NCBI GenBank assembly: GCA_025766275.1
Contig: JAFKAC010000125.1
Coordinates: 83,472-147,471 of the forward strand
Direction: 5' to 3'
Length of the DNA stretch: 64,000 nucleotides
From: Lactarius indigo
Taxonomy: Eukaryota; Basidiomycota; Agaricomycetes; Russulales; Russulaceae
Below are positions 33,876 to 44,509 of the stretch, piece by piece. The notes beneath the pieces are model-generated. The model was not told where the DNA came from and did not search any database. It was given only the letters and a program-made list of their open reading frames with translations. The position numbers and the translations under genes are program-made. The number at the start of each line of letters is the position of its first letter. The first letter of the stretch is position 1.

Positions 33876-34306
33876 TGTTGATAAGTAGCCTGTGTGCACT
33901 TAGTGGCTCTAATGGACTTACAGATAATGGACTGCTATAGATTAGATATACTGGACTTATGTAGATTAGATTTGATCTGTACAATCTAACACCTCCATGA
34001 CATCACTGTACAATGACATCATATGGACTACTCCAGACTCTTCATTGTACTTCATCCTTTGTTCTCTTTCTAGCGTTATCTTTATTGTGATGTCACAATG
34101 ATATCATACTTGTCTGGACTTTCCCTTGTTCTAGTTGCCTTGTTCTCTTTCAGTACACTCCTTTTGTCCTGTATATAAAACAACACTCCTTGTACTTTGT
34201 GACCCTATGTTACCTTCCTTGTATTAGTGTCACACCTCTGTATAGTATAAGTAGAGTACTCTGTACACCCTGGTCCACATTGGTTCTCACTCTGCTGTGT
34301 GCCAGA
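33876..34306 (+). repeat. LTR-A, left part, split by copia-2 (TSD GAGTG)
   Basis: Starts TGTTGATAAGTAGCC, preceded by GAGTG. It is interrupted after TGTGCCAGA by copia-2 and resumes at 41455 after the duplicated CCAGA. Confidence 0.93.
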
Positions 34307-34561
34307 TTTTAAAACCTAAACCAGAGTATGCTACCTTAGATCCTCGTGGAGTGGAAGGAACTAAGTATATAATCACCTAAACCAGAGTATGCTACTACAT
34401 GTAAATGAGTGGGTGGTATGGAAGTAAGCGCACTAAAACTTACCCTTAGATCCTCGTGGAGTGGAAGGAACTAAGGGTTAGAACGGACGAATATCAAGTC
34501 GTGTATAAACTACTGGTCACATGTCCGCAGGCTGAGATGGTGTGATCACTCGACCTCAACA
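34307..34561 (-). repeat. 3' LTR of copia-2
   Basis: Minus-strand start TGTTGAGGTCGAG, end GGTTTTAAAA (no terminal CA). It carries a 61-bp internal duplication starting CCTAAACCAGAGTATGC that is absent from the 5' LTR, accounting exactly for the length difference. Confidence 0.9.
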
Positions 34562-35034
34562 CTCCTCCTCGTCATTGAGGTTGTGGACTACCATATCTAA
34601 GTAACAGATAAATAACTGTATCCAAAATCATGTCCGAGAAAGGGGTATCCAAGAGAGTTCTGAAATCAAGAGAAAAAAAAGATATAAAGAATAAACATTG
34701 GAGAATGCGCAGTCTATTACTCCTCCTCGTCTTCAGGTTGATATGCCTCCAATGTTGACTCCCAAATAACGATGCAGGCGGAGGAAGTCGATGCGTCCGA
34801 GGGGCTTTGTGAGTATGTCGGCGGTGTTGTCCTTTGAACTGACTCACTGGATGACTAATTCCCCAGAGAGAACTTGCTTGCGGACATAGTGGTATTTGAC
34901 CCAGATGTGTTTGGTGCGTGAGTGCCACACATGATCCTTGGAAAGTCTGGAGGCCACGTCGTTGTCACAGTAGAGTGGGGACGGACCAGAAGGGAGGAAT
35001 TTGAGACCATCAAGTAATTGTCGGAGGAATATTG

Positions 35035-35640
35035 TGTTGATAAGTGACCCTTGCGCACTTAGCAGCTCTAACAGACCAGACTTACAGATATGGACTGCTG
35101 TAGATTAACTAGGACCGCTTTAGATTAGATTTGATTTGATCTGTACAATCTAGGACTTCTATGACATCACTGTTCAATGACATCATATGGACTACTCCGG
35201 ACTCTTCATTGTACTCCTTGCTTTGTTCTCTTTCTAGTGTTATCTTTATTGTGATGTCACTATGATATCATACTTGTCTAGACTTTCTTTTGTTCTATAC
35301 GCCTTGTTCTCCTTATGCACACTCCTTTGTCCTGTTGTAGAACAATGCATCACTTGTATTCTGTGACACCCTGTTACTCACCTTGTAGTAGTGTCACCCT
35401 CCTGTATAGTATAAGTAGTAGGCTTGTATGCTCCTGGTCCACATCAGTTCCTCACTGCTCTGTATGCCAGGTATGTCTTATCCTCTCAATTGTATCATCA
35501 GTTCCTCACTGCTCTGTGTGCCAGACTCCTCCTGCTTTACCTGCAAGACTCCCCTGTTCACCTCTGCTTCCAGCTACCTCTATATCTCACCACAGTCCCC
35601 TAGTCCACTGTGAGTATAGTTCTATGTATGCTGTTCATCA
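35035..35640 (+). repeat. Solo LTR-A in copia-2 pol, TSD TATTG
   Basis: TGTTGATAAGTG...TGTTCATCA, 606 bp, flanked by TATTG on both sides (35030-35034, 35641-35645). It is the youngest layer of the right-hand stack and of the same family as the outermost layer. Confidence 0.95.
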
Positions 35641-35681
35641 TATTGACTTGTGTGAGGCTTCGTGTAGAGCCATGTACTCTG

Positions 35682-36368
35682 TGTTACGGACTGGACTTGT
35701 TTTTGACTTTACTTTAGTTTCTTACTTACACTTGCATTCGCAGGAAAGTCTTTCCTTTCTTGGCTTTCCCTTTCTTGGACTTGCTGCACACTAGGAGCCT
35801 TAAGATTCTCTCCTAGTGCAAAGTGAGACAATGAGACACTCATTGTCCTTATAAGTCTTTATTACTACTATACTTGGGCTAAATGCACCCTTTTATGGCA
35901 GGTGTCTCATTTCTATTTTTAACTTTGAGACATGTCTCACTTGCCTTTTATATCCTTGTTTCTTCTCACACTTACTGCGGATAGCTGTGCACATCTTCTT
36001 CTTTTTCTCGTGCCTGCTGTGGATTGCTGTGTTACTTTGCACGCTTGCTGCGGATTGCGCCATTTGTTTGTTCCGCACAAACAAACCTTTTTCTATATAA
36101 GTTGTGGCCCTAAGTAGCTTGTATCCTTAGACTCGACTTCTTTACCATCACAGTATACATTGTTTTCCCATTCCCTTGGGGTAACTCTCTGCTGAACCGT
36201 CAAACCTCTTGAACCCCTGAACTCCTCTCACATCTTGAGTATTGTGTCATACTCTGAGATCCTTGTTAACCACTTAAACCTTGCCACTATTGGCTGAACC
36301 CTTGCTCATTGACATAGGAAGACCAGACTTGCTCACACCAAGCTGAACATTCCTACTGTAACATTACA
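35682..36368 (-). repeat. Solo LTR-B in copia-2 RNase H, TSD CTCTG
   Basis: 687 bp, minus orientation, ends TGTAATG/TAACA, flanked by CTCTG (35677-35681, 36369-36373). Removing it rejoins the RNase H codons SPCYAEYMALHEAS. It has one internal repeat unit fewer than the copy at 30856. Confidence 0.95.
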
Positions 36369-39300
36369 CTCTGCGTAACAGGGGGAGTCTGCCACAGTTT
36401 CCTGTTTGCGCGAGCTCCAGGAAATCATACCCGACCCCAGAGTGAAACAGTAGCCGCTGACGGATTGACTAGTCTCAGTACAGTTCGCATAGTCTGAGTC
36501 CAAGTAGCCAACCAGCCGCAGTTGATTAGTACCTCCAAGCTCCAAGCACGCAGTCCAAGTTGTCTTAAGATATTGCAGGACCCGTATGGCGGTGGACCAG
36601 TGCTCTGGCCTGTAGCAGTTGCAGAAGGCGGACAGGCGTCCTACCACGTATGATATGTTGGGTTGAGTCGCGACAGCAATGTACATCAAACTTCCAACTA
36701 GGGAGCGGTAGGGAGTGCGTGAGCTCCAAGCGGTGATGTCAGGGAGTACTGGAGAGGATGTGTCAGGGTGCTGTAGTTGCAGACTGGCGACCATGGGTGT
36801 TTCTACTGAGTGAGCTTGTGATTGTCTGAACTCTTCCACAATGCGGTCTATCAAGGCTGATTGAGATAGTGATATGGTTCTCTTGTTGCGATCGCATGTG
36901 ATGCCGATACCCAGCACATATTTGGGTTCTCTGAGGTTGGATATTTCCCACCTGGAGGTTAGCTCTGACTTGAAGCGTTCAATCTCATTGGGGGAAGACG
37001 CAGTAGCATGGATGTCATCGACGTGGACCACAAAGATAATGGTCCCAGTTGGGGAGTGTCATCGATATACACACCACTCACATGCAAGGCGTTTGAATCC
37101 CCAACTCACGATGGCGGCGTTGAAGGTCTGATTCCAAATCCTGCTAGCCTGCTTCATCCCGTATATGCTCTTCATGAGTTTCATCACCCAGTCCTCCTTT
37201 CCCGCCTCCTCGAACCCCTCTGGCTGCTCCATGTACATTGTTTTGTCTTCTGGCAAGATTCCATGGAGGAAGGCCATCTTGATATCGAATTGTCAGAGGT
37301 CCCAGTCCATCGTTGCAGCGATATGAAGCATCGCGTGGAAGGACTCTAGACAGACCATTGGTGTGGTTGTCTTGTCGTAATCAATCCCATAGCGTTGCGT
37401 GTACCCTTTTGCAACATATCGGACTTTGTATCGTATGATGTTGCCAGCATCGTCACATTTGTGTTTGCAGACTAGTTTGCCTTTGAGGGGTCGTTGACCG
37501 TGAGTGACTTCGCTGCAGGGCACGAGTATGAATACTTTCAGGTCCTCCAGACTCTTGAGCTCTTCTTGTCCCCCGGCAATCCAATACTCACGTTCGGGTG
37601 ACACTAGAGCTTTGGTCCATGATGGTTCATTGTCTAGATCTACTTCCGGTTCGACACTCCCATCTTCTAGAGCAGAGAGGACCCCGTCTATTGAGTTAAG
37701 TCCGTGCCCAGTGTGGGTATCTAGTGGTAGTAGATCATGTGAGTCGCACATTGGGGAGAATAGGGAGACGAAGGCCATGGTGTGGTCACTATTGGAGGTC
37801 TCACCGCTGGTGGAGGTCTCACGCCTGCTGTCCCTCTCCTCCTGATGACAAGCGCCGGAGGCGCGGACGTCAGCCATGGCAGCAGCAAGGCGAGAGTTTC
37901 TGGCAAGGCTGTCATTAGTGGCGAAGTGGCTGGAGAGGATGGGGATTCAACTTGAATGGCGGAGTGGGGGTAAAGAAGGGGGAGGCAAGGGAGTCAGGGT
38001 GGGGAGTGAAGATAAGGTAGAGGATGATGAGGCGGTGGAGGGTGTGGGGGGTGGTATCGTAATATCTAATGTAGGGGCTTCATTATGTTGCTGTCTATCA
38101 TTATGTAAAGTATGTTGTTCTGATGGAGTGTTTTGATTTCGTAAAGTACTAGATGATGGTATATTCGTTGTTGGAGTATCTGTATCACTACTGGGTGGCA
38201 CGTTTGCGGTTTCATTTGATGTGACGCAATTTCTAAAATGGGAAGAAGAAGTAGAAGATGGAGAAGGAGGAGACGCAGAAAGAGGAGATGGATGAGATGG
38301 AAGAGGATCATCATTGGGGATAGGAGGAGAAAAGGGGTCGCAGAAGATGAAGGGGGAGGATGAAGGAGGTGCTGAGGAGGAAGGTTTGTACCTGGGGGCA
38401 TCCCAGGACGCAGGCTCTGACAGAGAGGAGAGACCACTGGTTGTGCCAGGAAGGAGTGGAGCCGGTGCGGAATGAAGATGTTTGATGAAGGAAACGTGAA
38501 AGGAGTTGAACACGCGGTGAGAGGAGGGATCCCAAAGGCAATAAGCCTTGGCGTGTGGGGCACACCCAATCAATACACATGGTGCAGATCATTGTGCGAG
38601 CTTTGAGTGGTGAGTCAAAGTTAGGGCGAAGGCCTGGCAACCGATTTCCCATAGATGAGACAGACAGGGGCGCCGACCGAACCAAAGTTTGAAAGGGGTC
38701 TTTCTGTCATTGGCAGTTGCAGCGGTGAGATTGGTGAGGTAAGTCGCTGTTAGTACGAATTCATCCCATAGATTAGCCAGCACATTGCATGCGAAGTGCA
38801 TCGCGCGTGCCTTTCCAAGGAGTGTTCGATGGAGATGTTCCACATGCCCATTTTGTGCTGATGTATAGGGGGCAGTGAGCTGATGATCTACACCCTGGGA
38901 CTGACACCACTCTTCCATGTTCTTTGAGACGAGTTCCCCATTGTCGGTTAACAGTGTTCCCAATTTGTCTCCCACTTGAGTGGTGACGGTGCGATGCCAC
39001 GTTTGAAAAGTAGAAGCAGCATCACTTTTGAGTTTCAGAGGGAATGACCAGACATAACTGGAGAAATCGTCGATGATATTCATGGAATACAAGGCACCAT
39101 CTTTGGATGCTGTCAGCATTGGGCCACACAAGTCAACAAACACTTTTCCCAACCGTCTAACCGCCTTCGTGCCTTCACGTATACTTGGAACCGACGAACG
39201 AGTCTGCTTGCCAACAATGCAATGGTCGCATTTAGGAGGGAGGCAGGATAGATCGATAGGCATACCTTGGGCCACCTCCGAGCGAGCCATCTCCACGATA

Positions 39301-41243
39301 GTGCATACGTTGCAGTGGCCAAGACGGTGATGCCAAGTCTCGACATCAGGGACGCGCTGGGCATACATGGCTTGTGCAGTCACTGGACTCTGGGTGGTTA
39401 GGGTGTATGCAGAAGGGGGGATGGAGAGTGTGTAGAGATTCTGGTAGGGGGATACTGTACCACGTGCAATGACAGCGTTGTTCTTGCTGGTGATCCAGCA
39501 TGTCTTGGCGTCGAAGTGGCAGGCATAGCCATCATCTTGGCTAAGGGAGATCACGGAGATCAGGTGAATGGTGGCATCTGGAATGTAGAGTACGTTCCGG
39601 AGAACGAGCTTGTGGCCACTCGTGATACGCAGCTCTATGGTTCCTGTGCCGACAGCGAAGACACAAGATCCCCCGAGTCCCTTCACAGGGTGATTTGGGA
39701 TGACAGAGAAAGATTTGAAGTCGGATCTGATGGGGGAGATATGGCATGTTGCGCCGGTGTTGAGAATGAAGGGAGAGGTACTTGACAGGTCATTGGGGCC
39801 ACGCATGTACACCGCCCAGTCAAGTGAGGCCAGCGGGGGCTTATCTTCGCTCGCCAGAAGTGCTCTATATTCCATCATGTCGGCTTCACTCATATTGTAG
39901 TTGAAGCCAGGCATGGTCACTGCTGTCAGTCTGGTGCTCTCGGAAATGGTGGCTGGTGGCTGCGGAACAAGCATGTATGCATGCCTGTTGACAATGATGG
40001 GACCCCCGAGCGGGGCCGAGGGGGGTGCATTGGGAGACGGTGTGACCAGCGTGTTGGTCATTTGGGCAACTTGGGCAGTGGACGATGATGAATTCTGCAT
40101 GCGATTGCCTCGCAGAGGCTTGCCCGAAGCAGCGCGCTGTGCATTGCGTGCTTCATCGACCATCTTGCCTGCCATCTTCCCACCTGGGAGGATACAAAAA
40201 TCAGTCTGGTGGTTGTTGCACTTGCAATTGGTGCAGACTGGTTTCGGAGTGTTTGTCCTCGTTTGCGTGGTAGCGGTGAAGGCAGCATTTCCCACTCCAC
40301 CCTTGGTGTGTCGATCCTGCAAGGAGTCCTCATCTTCAATGCGTTCCATGACTTTGTCAGACGAGAACATTGGTTCATTCAGGAGCCCGTTAAGGAGGGA
40401 TTGAAGCTGGGGGAAGTTGTTGGTGAGGGCATGTAGGAGCAACACCATTAGGAGTTTATCGTTGTCAACATTGCCCATTTTTACAATGCATTCCCATAGC
40501 TGTTTGATTTTGTTCGCAGTAATGACAAGCAATACATTGGGCTCAAAGCGGACGCTGAGGGCTTCTTTGATGAGGAGGATTTGGGCATGGAGGCCGATCT
40601 GTTTGTGGCGCTTGTGAAGCTTCTCATAGACTTCATGCACAGTCCCAAGCCTGCGCACAAAATCGAGGTTGATCCTGGATGTGCATTCCAAGATGAACGC
40701 CCGCAAGGCCCAATCATTGATCTTCCAAATTTGCGCTCCCCTAGTGTGAAGGGCCGGATTGGGGCATGGAATGCTTCCATCCAGCCACTCCGTAAATGCT
40801 TGCCTGTCAACAACGTAGCTGAGGTGTAAATTCCAGTCTTCCCAGTTGGATTTGCTCCTGTCGAGGATGAGGTCGGATGGCCATGTGGAATCCAGCATGA
40901 GTGTGTGCTCAGTGAGGAGGATACCATTGATGAAGATGCTGCAGGCCTGATCACCAGGGGAGGTGCCAGACGAAGAGGTGCTAGTAGTGGTACCAGAAGG
41001 CGCCGCAGGAGTAGTAGCGGTAGTTGCTGCCGCAGTGGTTGTTGCCCCAGATGTAGTGGTTGCACCAGTTGTTGTCATGTTAGGCACGTTCGCACCCACT
41101 GCTGCCATGTTAGGTACAGTTCCACTGGAAGGCATGATGGAGTCAATGGTTTGGTGATTGGAGAATCTGGAGATGAGCAGGGAGTATAAACAGAGAGGAA
41201 CTTGTTCTTCTGGCTAGGATGTCAAGGTTATAGACAGGCAGCA

Positions 41244-41255
41244 GGGCCCATAACC
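41244..41255 (-). promoter_or_regulatory. Copia-2 primer-binding site
   Basis: GGTTATGGGCCC directly follows the 5' LTR on the minus strand. Eukaryotic initiator tRNA-Met has GGGCUCAUAACC in its anticodon arm; the complement differs from this site at one base. Drosophila copia is primed by an internal cut of that tRNA, so the same mode is inferred. Confidence 0.55.
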
Positions 41256-41449
41256 TTTTAAAACCTAAACCAGAGTATGCTACTACATGTAAATGAGTGG
41301 GTGGTATGGAAGTAAGTGCACTAAAACTTACCCTTAGATCCTTGTGAAGTGGAAGGAACTAAGGGTTAGAACGGACGAATATCAAGTCACATATAAACTA
41401 CTGGTCACGTGTCTGCGGGCTGAGATGGTGTGATCACTCGACCTCAACA
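41256..41449 (-). repeat. 5' LTR of copia-2
   Basis: 194 bp, TGTTGAGGTCGAG...GGTTTTAAAA; collinear with the 3' LTR except for the 61-bp duplication there. Confidence 0.9.
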
Positions 41450-41569
41450 CCAGACACTATCTGCTTCACTCTGCTTGACTTCCTGTTGCTGCTTTCCAGT
41501 CACCCTATCATATCTCACCACAGTCTCCTTTGTCACTGTGAGTATGATCTTCTTGTGTACTGTTCATCA
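41450..41569 (+). repeat. LTR-A, right part, split by copia-2
   Basis: Repeats CCAGA, continues the LTR-A sequence and ends TGTTCATCA, followed by GAGTG (41570-41574), the partner of GAGTG at 33871. Confidence 0.93.
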
Positions 41570-42124
41570 GAGTGGCCTCATCCTCTGGCCTATTGGCACA
41601 CGTGTTGTGTGCAAGTGAACTTTCCTCACTAGTCATGGCGTGCTAAGCAGCTAACTGATCCATCAGGAAAGATGCCAGTGGAGGAGCCATAGGATATTGT
41701 GCATAACCCCATGGTGGAAGTGGTGCAGCACTCATCCCTGCACCATAGGAGTGGTGGTACGGGACTGGTGGGTATGCTGGTAGGTAGAACATTGCACCAT
41801 AAGAATGTGCATATGTCAGTAGGGCATTTGCAGCCAGACCAGCCAACATATGCTGACTATCATTTGGAATAGGAAGGCCTGCCACTGAGGGCAGCAGATG
41901 CAGAGGCAGGTAAGGGACGTCAAAAGGTGGTGGTGACATTGGCAGCAGCAAGTCTGGAGCAGATGGCTGTGACAGATGTAGGGTAACCTCATGCACACAA
42001 GATTGTGGCTGTTCAGCAGACAAGCTATCTTGGGCACACGCACTCTTGCAATGACATTGAGTAGGAGACATGTCCAGGTATGTCTATGATCCTTTCTGTA
42101 AGATCCTTCTGGTATCAAAGTCAT
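41570..42124 (-). pseudogene. Unrecognised minus-strand ORF interrupted by the LTR-A stack
   Basis: Frame 41643-42071 encodes a Pro/Tyr/Ala-rich peptide (LPAYPPVPYHHSYGAGMSAA) ending in a TAG at 41643. Six bases later an ATG (MTSEESSLAHNTC) opens a frame that reads into 33875-33638 once the inserted elements are set aside. The composition resembles the Pro/Tyr-rich MULE tail at 30699, but homology is not shown. No function is assigned. Confidence 0.35.
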
Positions 42125-42866
42125 CTTTTATACCTCCCATTTCAGGGTTTGCTCTTCCATGTTTGCATTGAACTTCCCCCCCCCCCCCCCCCCCCATCAC
42201 TACCTACCAGTCCCCTGTTTCAACCCTCAAACACTACAGCTACAAGTCAATTCTATCTACAAAGGCAGCTGTTGACAACGAGAGTTGTGCTGGTAGCCCT
42301 TTTTCCAAAGGGCAGTTGAGTTGAGCTTCATACCATGCACATGAACCATTATGCTGATATTTGTCTTGACAATGAGACATGTAACAGCTACATTTTATAT
42401 GAATATTGACCCTATTTTGTCAGGCCCTTCCCCACATAGAATGGGGTGGTACTCACCTAGTGCCCATAGCACTTTGACTTGAAAACAACTTCATGAAAAC
42501 AATAAGTGTATTATATAAATTCATTTTTTAATTAATATAATTAGTTCTTGTGAGAAGATTACTTGGCATGGTTGCCAAAGCACTCATTCAAACCCCATTG
42601 TGTGTGAAAAATCATTGTAAGGTATCTATCATTATGAAAACTGCTGTAGGGTGAATTCTGAATATCACAATCAATTTGGATGAATATCATCCAAATTAAC
42701 TTTAGCAGTGAGCCAACTGTGAGAGGATAAAACATATTCCCATTGACACATCATCAATTATAAGCGACCAACTCAACTTTCCCAAGGGAACAAGCAGATT
42801 GCCACGCTCCTAGGAAGTGGGAACGAGCAAGGAACGAGACACCGCAAGAACAGCTGAGCGCGGGAT
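42125..42866. other. AT-rich intergenic stretch with a 20-C run
   Basis: No gene is seen. C20 at 42176-42195; AT-rich from about 42490 to 42540 (TTCATTTTTTAATTAATATAA). It marks the edge between the repeat block and the host gene block. Confidence 0.5.
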
Positions 42867-42901
42867 CGTGGCAATTGCCACGTCAGTGCTTTCACTATAT
42901 A
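42867..42901 (+). promoter_or_regulatory. Core promoter of the PDI-like gene with UPRE-like site
   Basis: A perfect 16-bp palindrome, CGTGGCAATTGCCACG (42867-42882), overlaps CCACGTCA (42878-42885), which is the complement of the UPRE core TGACGTGG. TATATA follows at 42896-42901, 53 bp before the ATG. Confidence 0.45.
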
Positions 42902-42953
42902 TTCACACACATAAAGACCATCAAGGTTCCCCTTGACAATACGACGCACCAAT

Positions 42954-44509
42954 ATGCTCCTGCCTTTTCTACATCTATTGGCCTTAACTCTGGCCCTCGT
43001 GCCATCCTTTGTCACCGCGGCCTTGTACCCCAAGGACTCCCTAGTCAAGATGATCAACACGAAAGGGTTCAGGAACGCACTGAAAGACAATGTATGCGTT
43101 TCGACTAAACTCAGTTGTGGAACATTCTGAGTATCAGGTAGCGTACAAGTGTCGTGGCATTCGTCGCATCGTGGTGTGGCGTACGTGTTGTCGGCACTCA
43201 TGAATGACCTCCCATTGACACGACGCTCTTCTAAGCATTGCAAGGCCATGGTCCCCGAATATAGCAAGGCGGCGCTCGGGCTCCATCCGCTCATCCCTCT
43301 CTATGCTGTCGACTGCGATGAGAATCGGTCCTTGTGCGCAGAGCAAGTGTGTTCGTTTTCTTTGTAACCCTCAGCAGGATAGCTGATATTTTCTTAGGGT
43401 GTGAAGGGCTATCCGACCGTGAAATTGTTCCCACGTGGCAGAGAGCAGACGCCCATATTATTCGAGCATTCAGACCGTACTGCGAGCGCATTCTTCTATT
43501 TTGCCACGCGACGCGTACCCCACAAAAATAAGAAGCTTTACCGTCTTGAAGAGTATGAGCCATGGGTCAATGATGTACGTCAATCGACCTTTTTGGATTC
43601 TTGATACTGCATGACCAGCACAGAAAATCGACCAAACACGAGTATTGCTCCTTAGCAAGGCCAAGGATATCCCACTCATGTGGAAAGTGCTTGCAAACAA
43701 GTACCGTGACGACTTCGCTTTTGCAAATCATAGGGATCGTAAGGGAAAGTCCTCCGTTGCGCTCGGATTCGAGGCTGGAACCAAGAAGGAGAGCAAGATT
43801 CTCATCTTTCCTGTCGGCTCGACCAAGCCCTTTCTCTTTAAAGGTACGTGGTCCCTGCTGCTTCCTTTACTATTGCAATGTGTGACTTCTATTCGCTCCC
43901 GCAGGCGCACTCAGATATGATTCCATCTCGAAATTCTTCGATTCGATACTTAACGGTACCGCAAACCTATCCTCCCACACACGGGAGGAGACTCAGGAGC
44001 CAACGCCTGAGGAAGAGGAAATCGAACGTCAGCAGGAGGCACAGCGCATTGCACTCTTACACGGTGGGTTCACCGATATGATCGACTTTGAGGAGGCTAT
44101 AAAAAAGTATGGCCCTGACTTCCATGGCGCGCACGGGTATGGCGCGTCGCTCGGGGACACGTTGAAGAAAGGACAGAAGGTGGACCCGGATGAAGACCCG
44201 ATACACAGGGCCATACGTATTCAGCGTGAGAAGGAAGAGCAGGAGGCGAAAGAGGCGCTTAAACACTCCATGCCCAAGACGGATGACCCGGAACAAGTTG
44301 TCCTCAATGTTCGCACGGCCGCTGATACGAATCACTTCGCCACGGGGACAAAGGTGACACAGGCATCCCCTCCGACTGAGGCACCTGATCTTGACGGATC
44401 AGAAGGGGCAACATCACCTCTCGCCCCCCTACCTTCCGTCGCGGAGGGGGTCCCTGGCCCCGAGAGGACCGCACCATCAGCTGCAGAGCACATTAAGGAC
44501 GAGCTTTAA
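42954..44509 (+). CDS. ER-luminal PDI-like thioredoxin-fold protein ending in KDEL
   Basis: Predicted oxidoreductase that forms or isomerises disulfides of secretory proteins in the ER. The ATG opens a signal peptide (LLPFLHLLALTLALVPSFVTA). A thioredoxin a-domain follows: VVAFVASWCGHCKAMVPEY with active site CGHC, then VDCDENRSLCAEQGVKGYPT with its cis-Pro. A second, redox-inactive-looking domain (KSSVALGFEAG, ILIFPVG) and an acidic Glu-rich C terminus end in IKDEL, a retrieval signal. Exons by eye: 42954-43091, 43151-43180, 43236-43346, 43398-43574, 43624-43843, 43905-44509. The first junction lacks a clean GT-AG pair in frame. An intron falls inside the CGHC motif. It resembles the MPD1/PDIA6 group; the exact orthologue is uncertain. 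Confidence 0.88.

Larger units (their letters stand above)
34733..41135 (-). pseudogene. Copia-2 gag-pol, degenerate
   Basis: The first open frame (38589-41135, 848 codons) holds gag (LGTVHEVYEKLHKRHKQIGL), knuckle CTNCKCNNHQTDFC, protease LNTGATCH (catalytic Asp to Asn), pre-integrase WHHRLGH with CDHC, and integrase with VDLCGP, LLTDNGELVS and the Glu in GHVEHLHRT. Beyond a stop at 38589 come a Ser/Pro linker (37947-38573), RT (RYVAKGYTQRYGIDYDKT; box reads VHVDD) and RNase H, which is cut by two solo LTRs. The C terminus resumes at 35034-34733 (YCDNDVASRLSKDHVWHSR ... DILTKPLG) with one TGA replacing Trp. Confidence 0.92.
34307..41449 (-). mobile_element. Copia-2: near-complete Ty1/copia element, TSD CCAGA
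   Basis: 7,143 bp, flanked by CCAGA (34302-34306 and 41450-41454), inside an LTR-A. Short LTRs (255 and 194 bp), a primer-binding site resembling initiator-tRNA-Met anticodon-arm complement, a purine tract GACGAGGAGGAG before the 3' LTR, and gag-pol on the minus strand. Two later solo LTRs (35035-35640 and 35682-36368) lie in its RNase H region. Confidence 0.93.
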
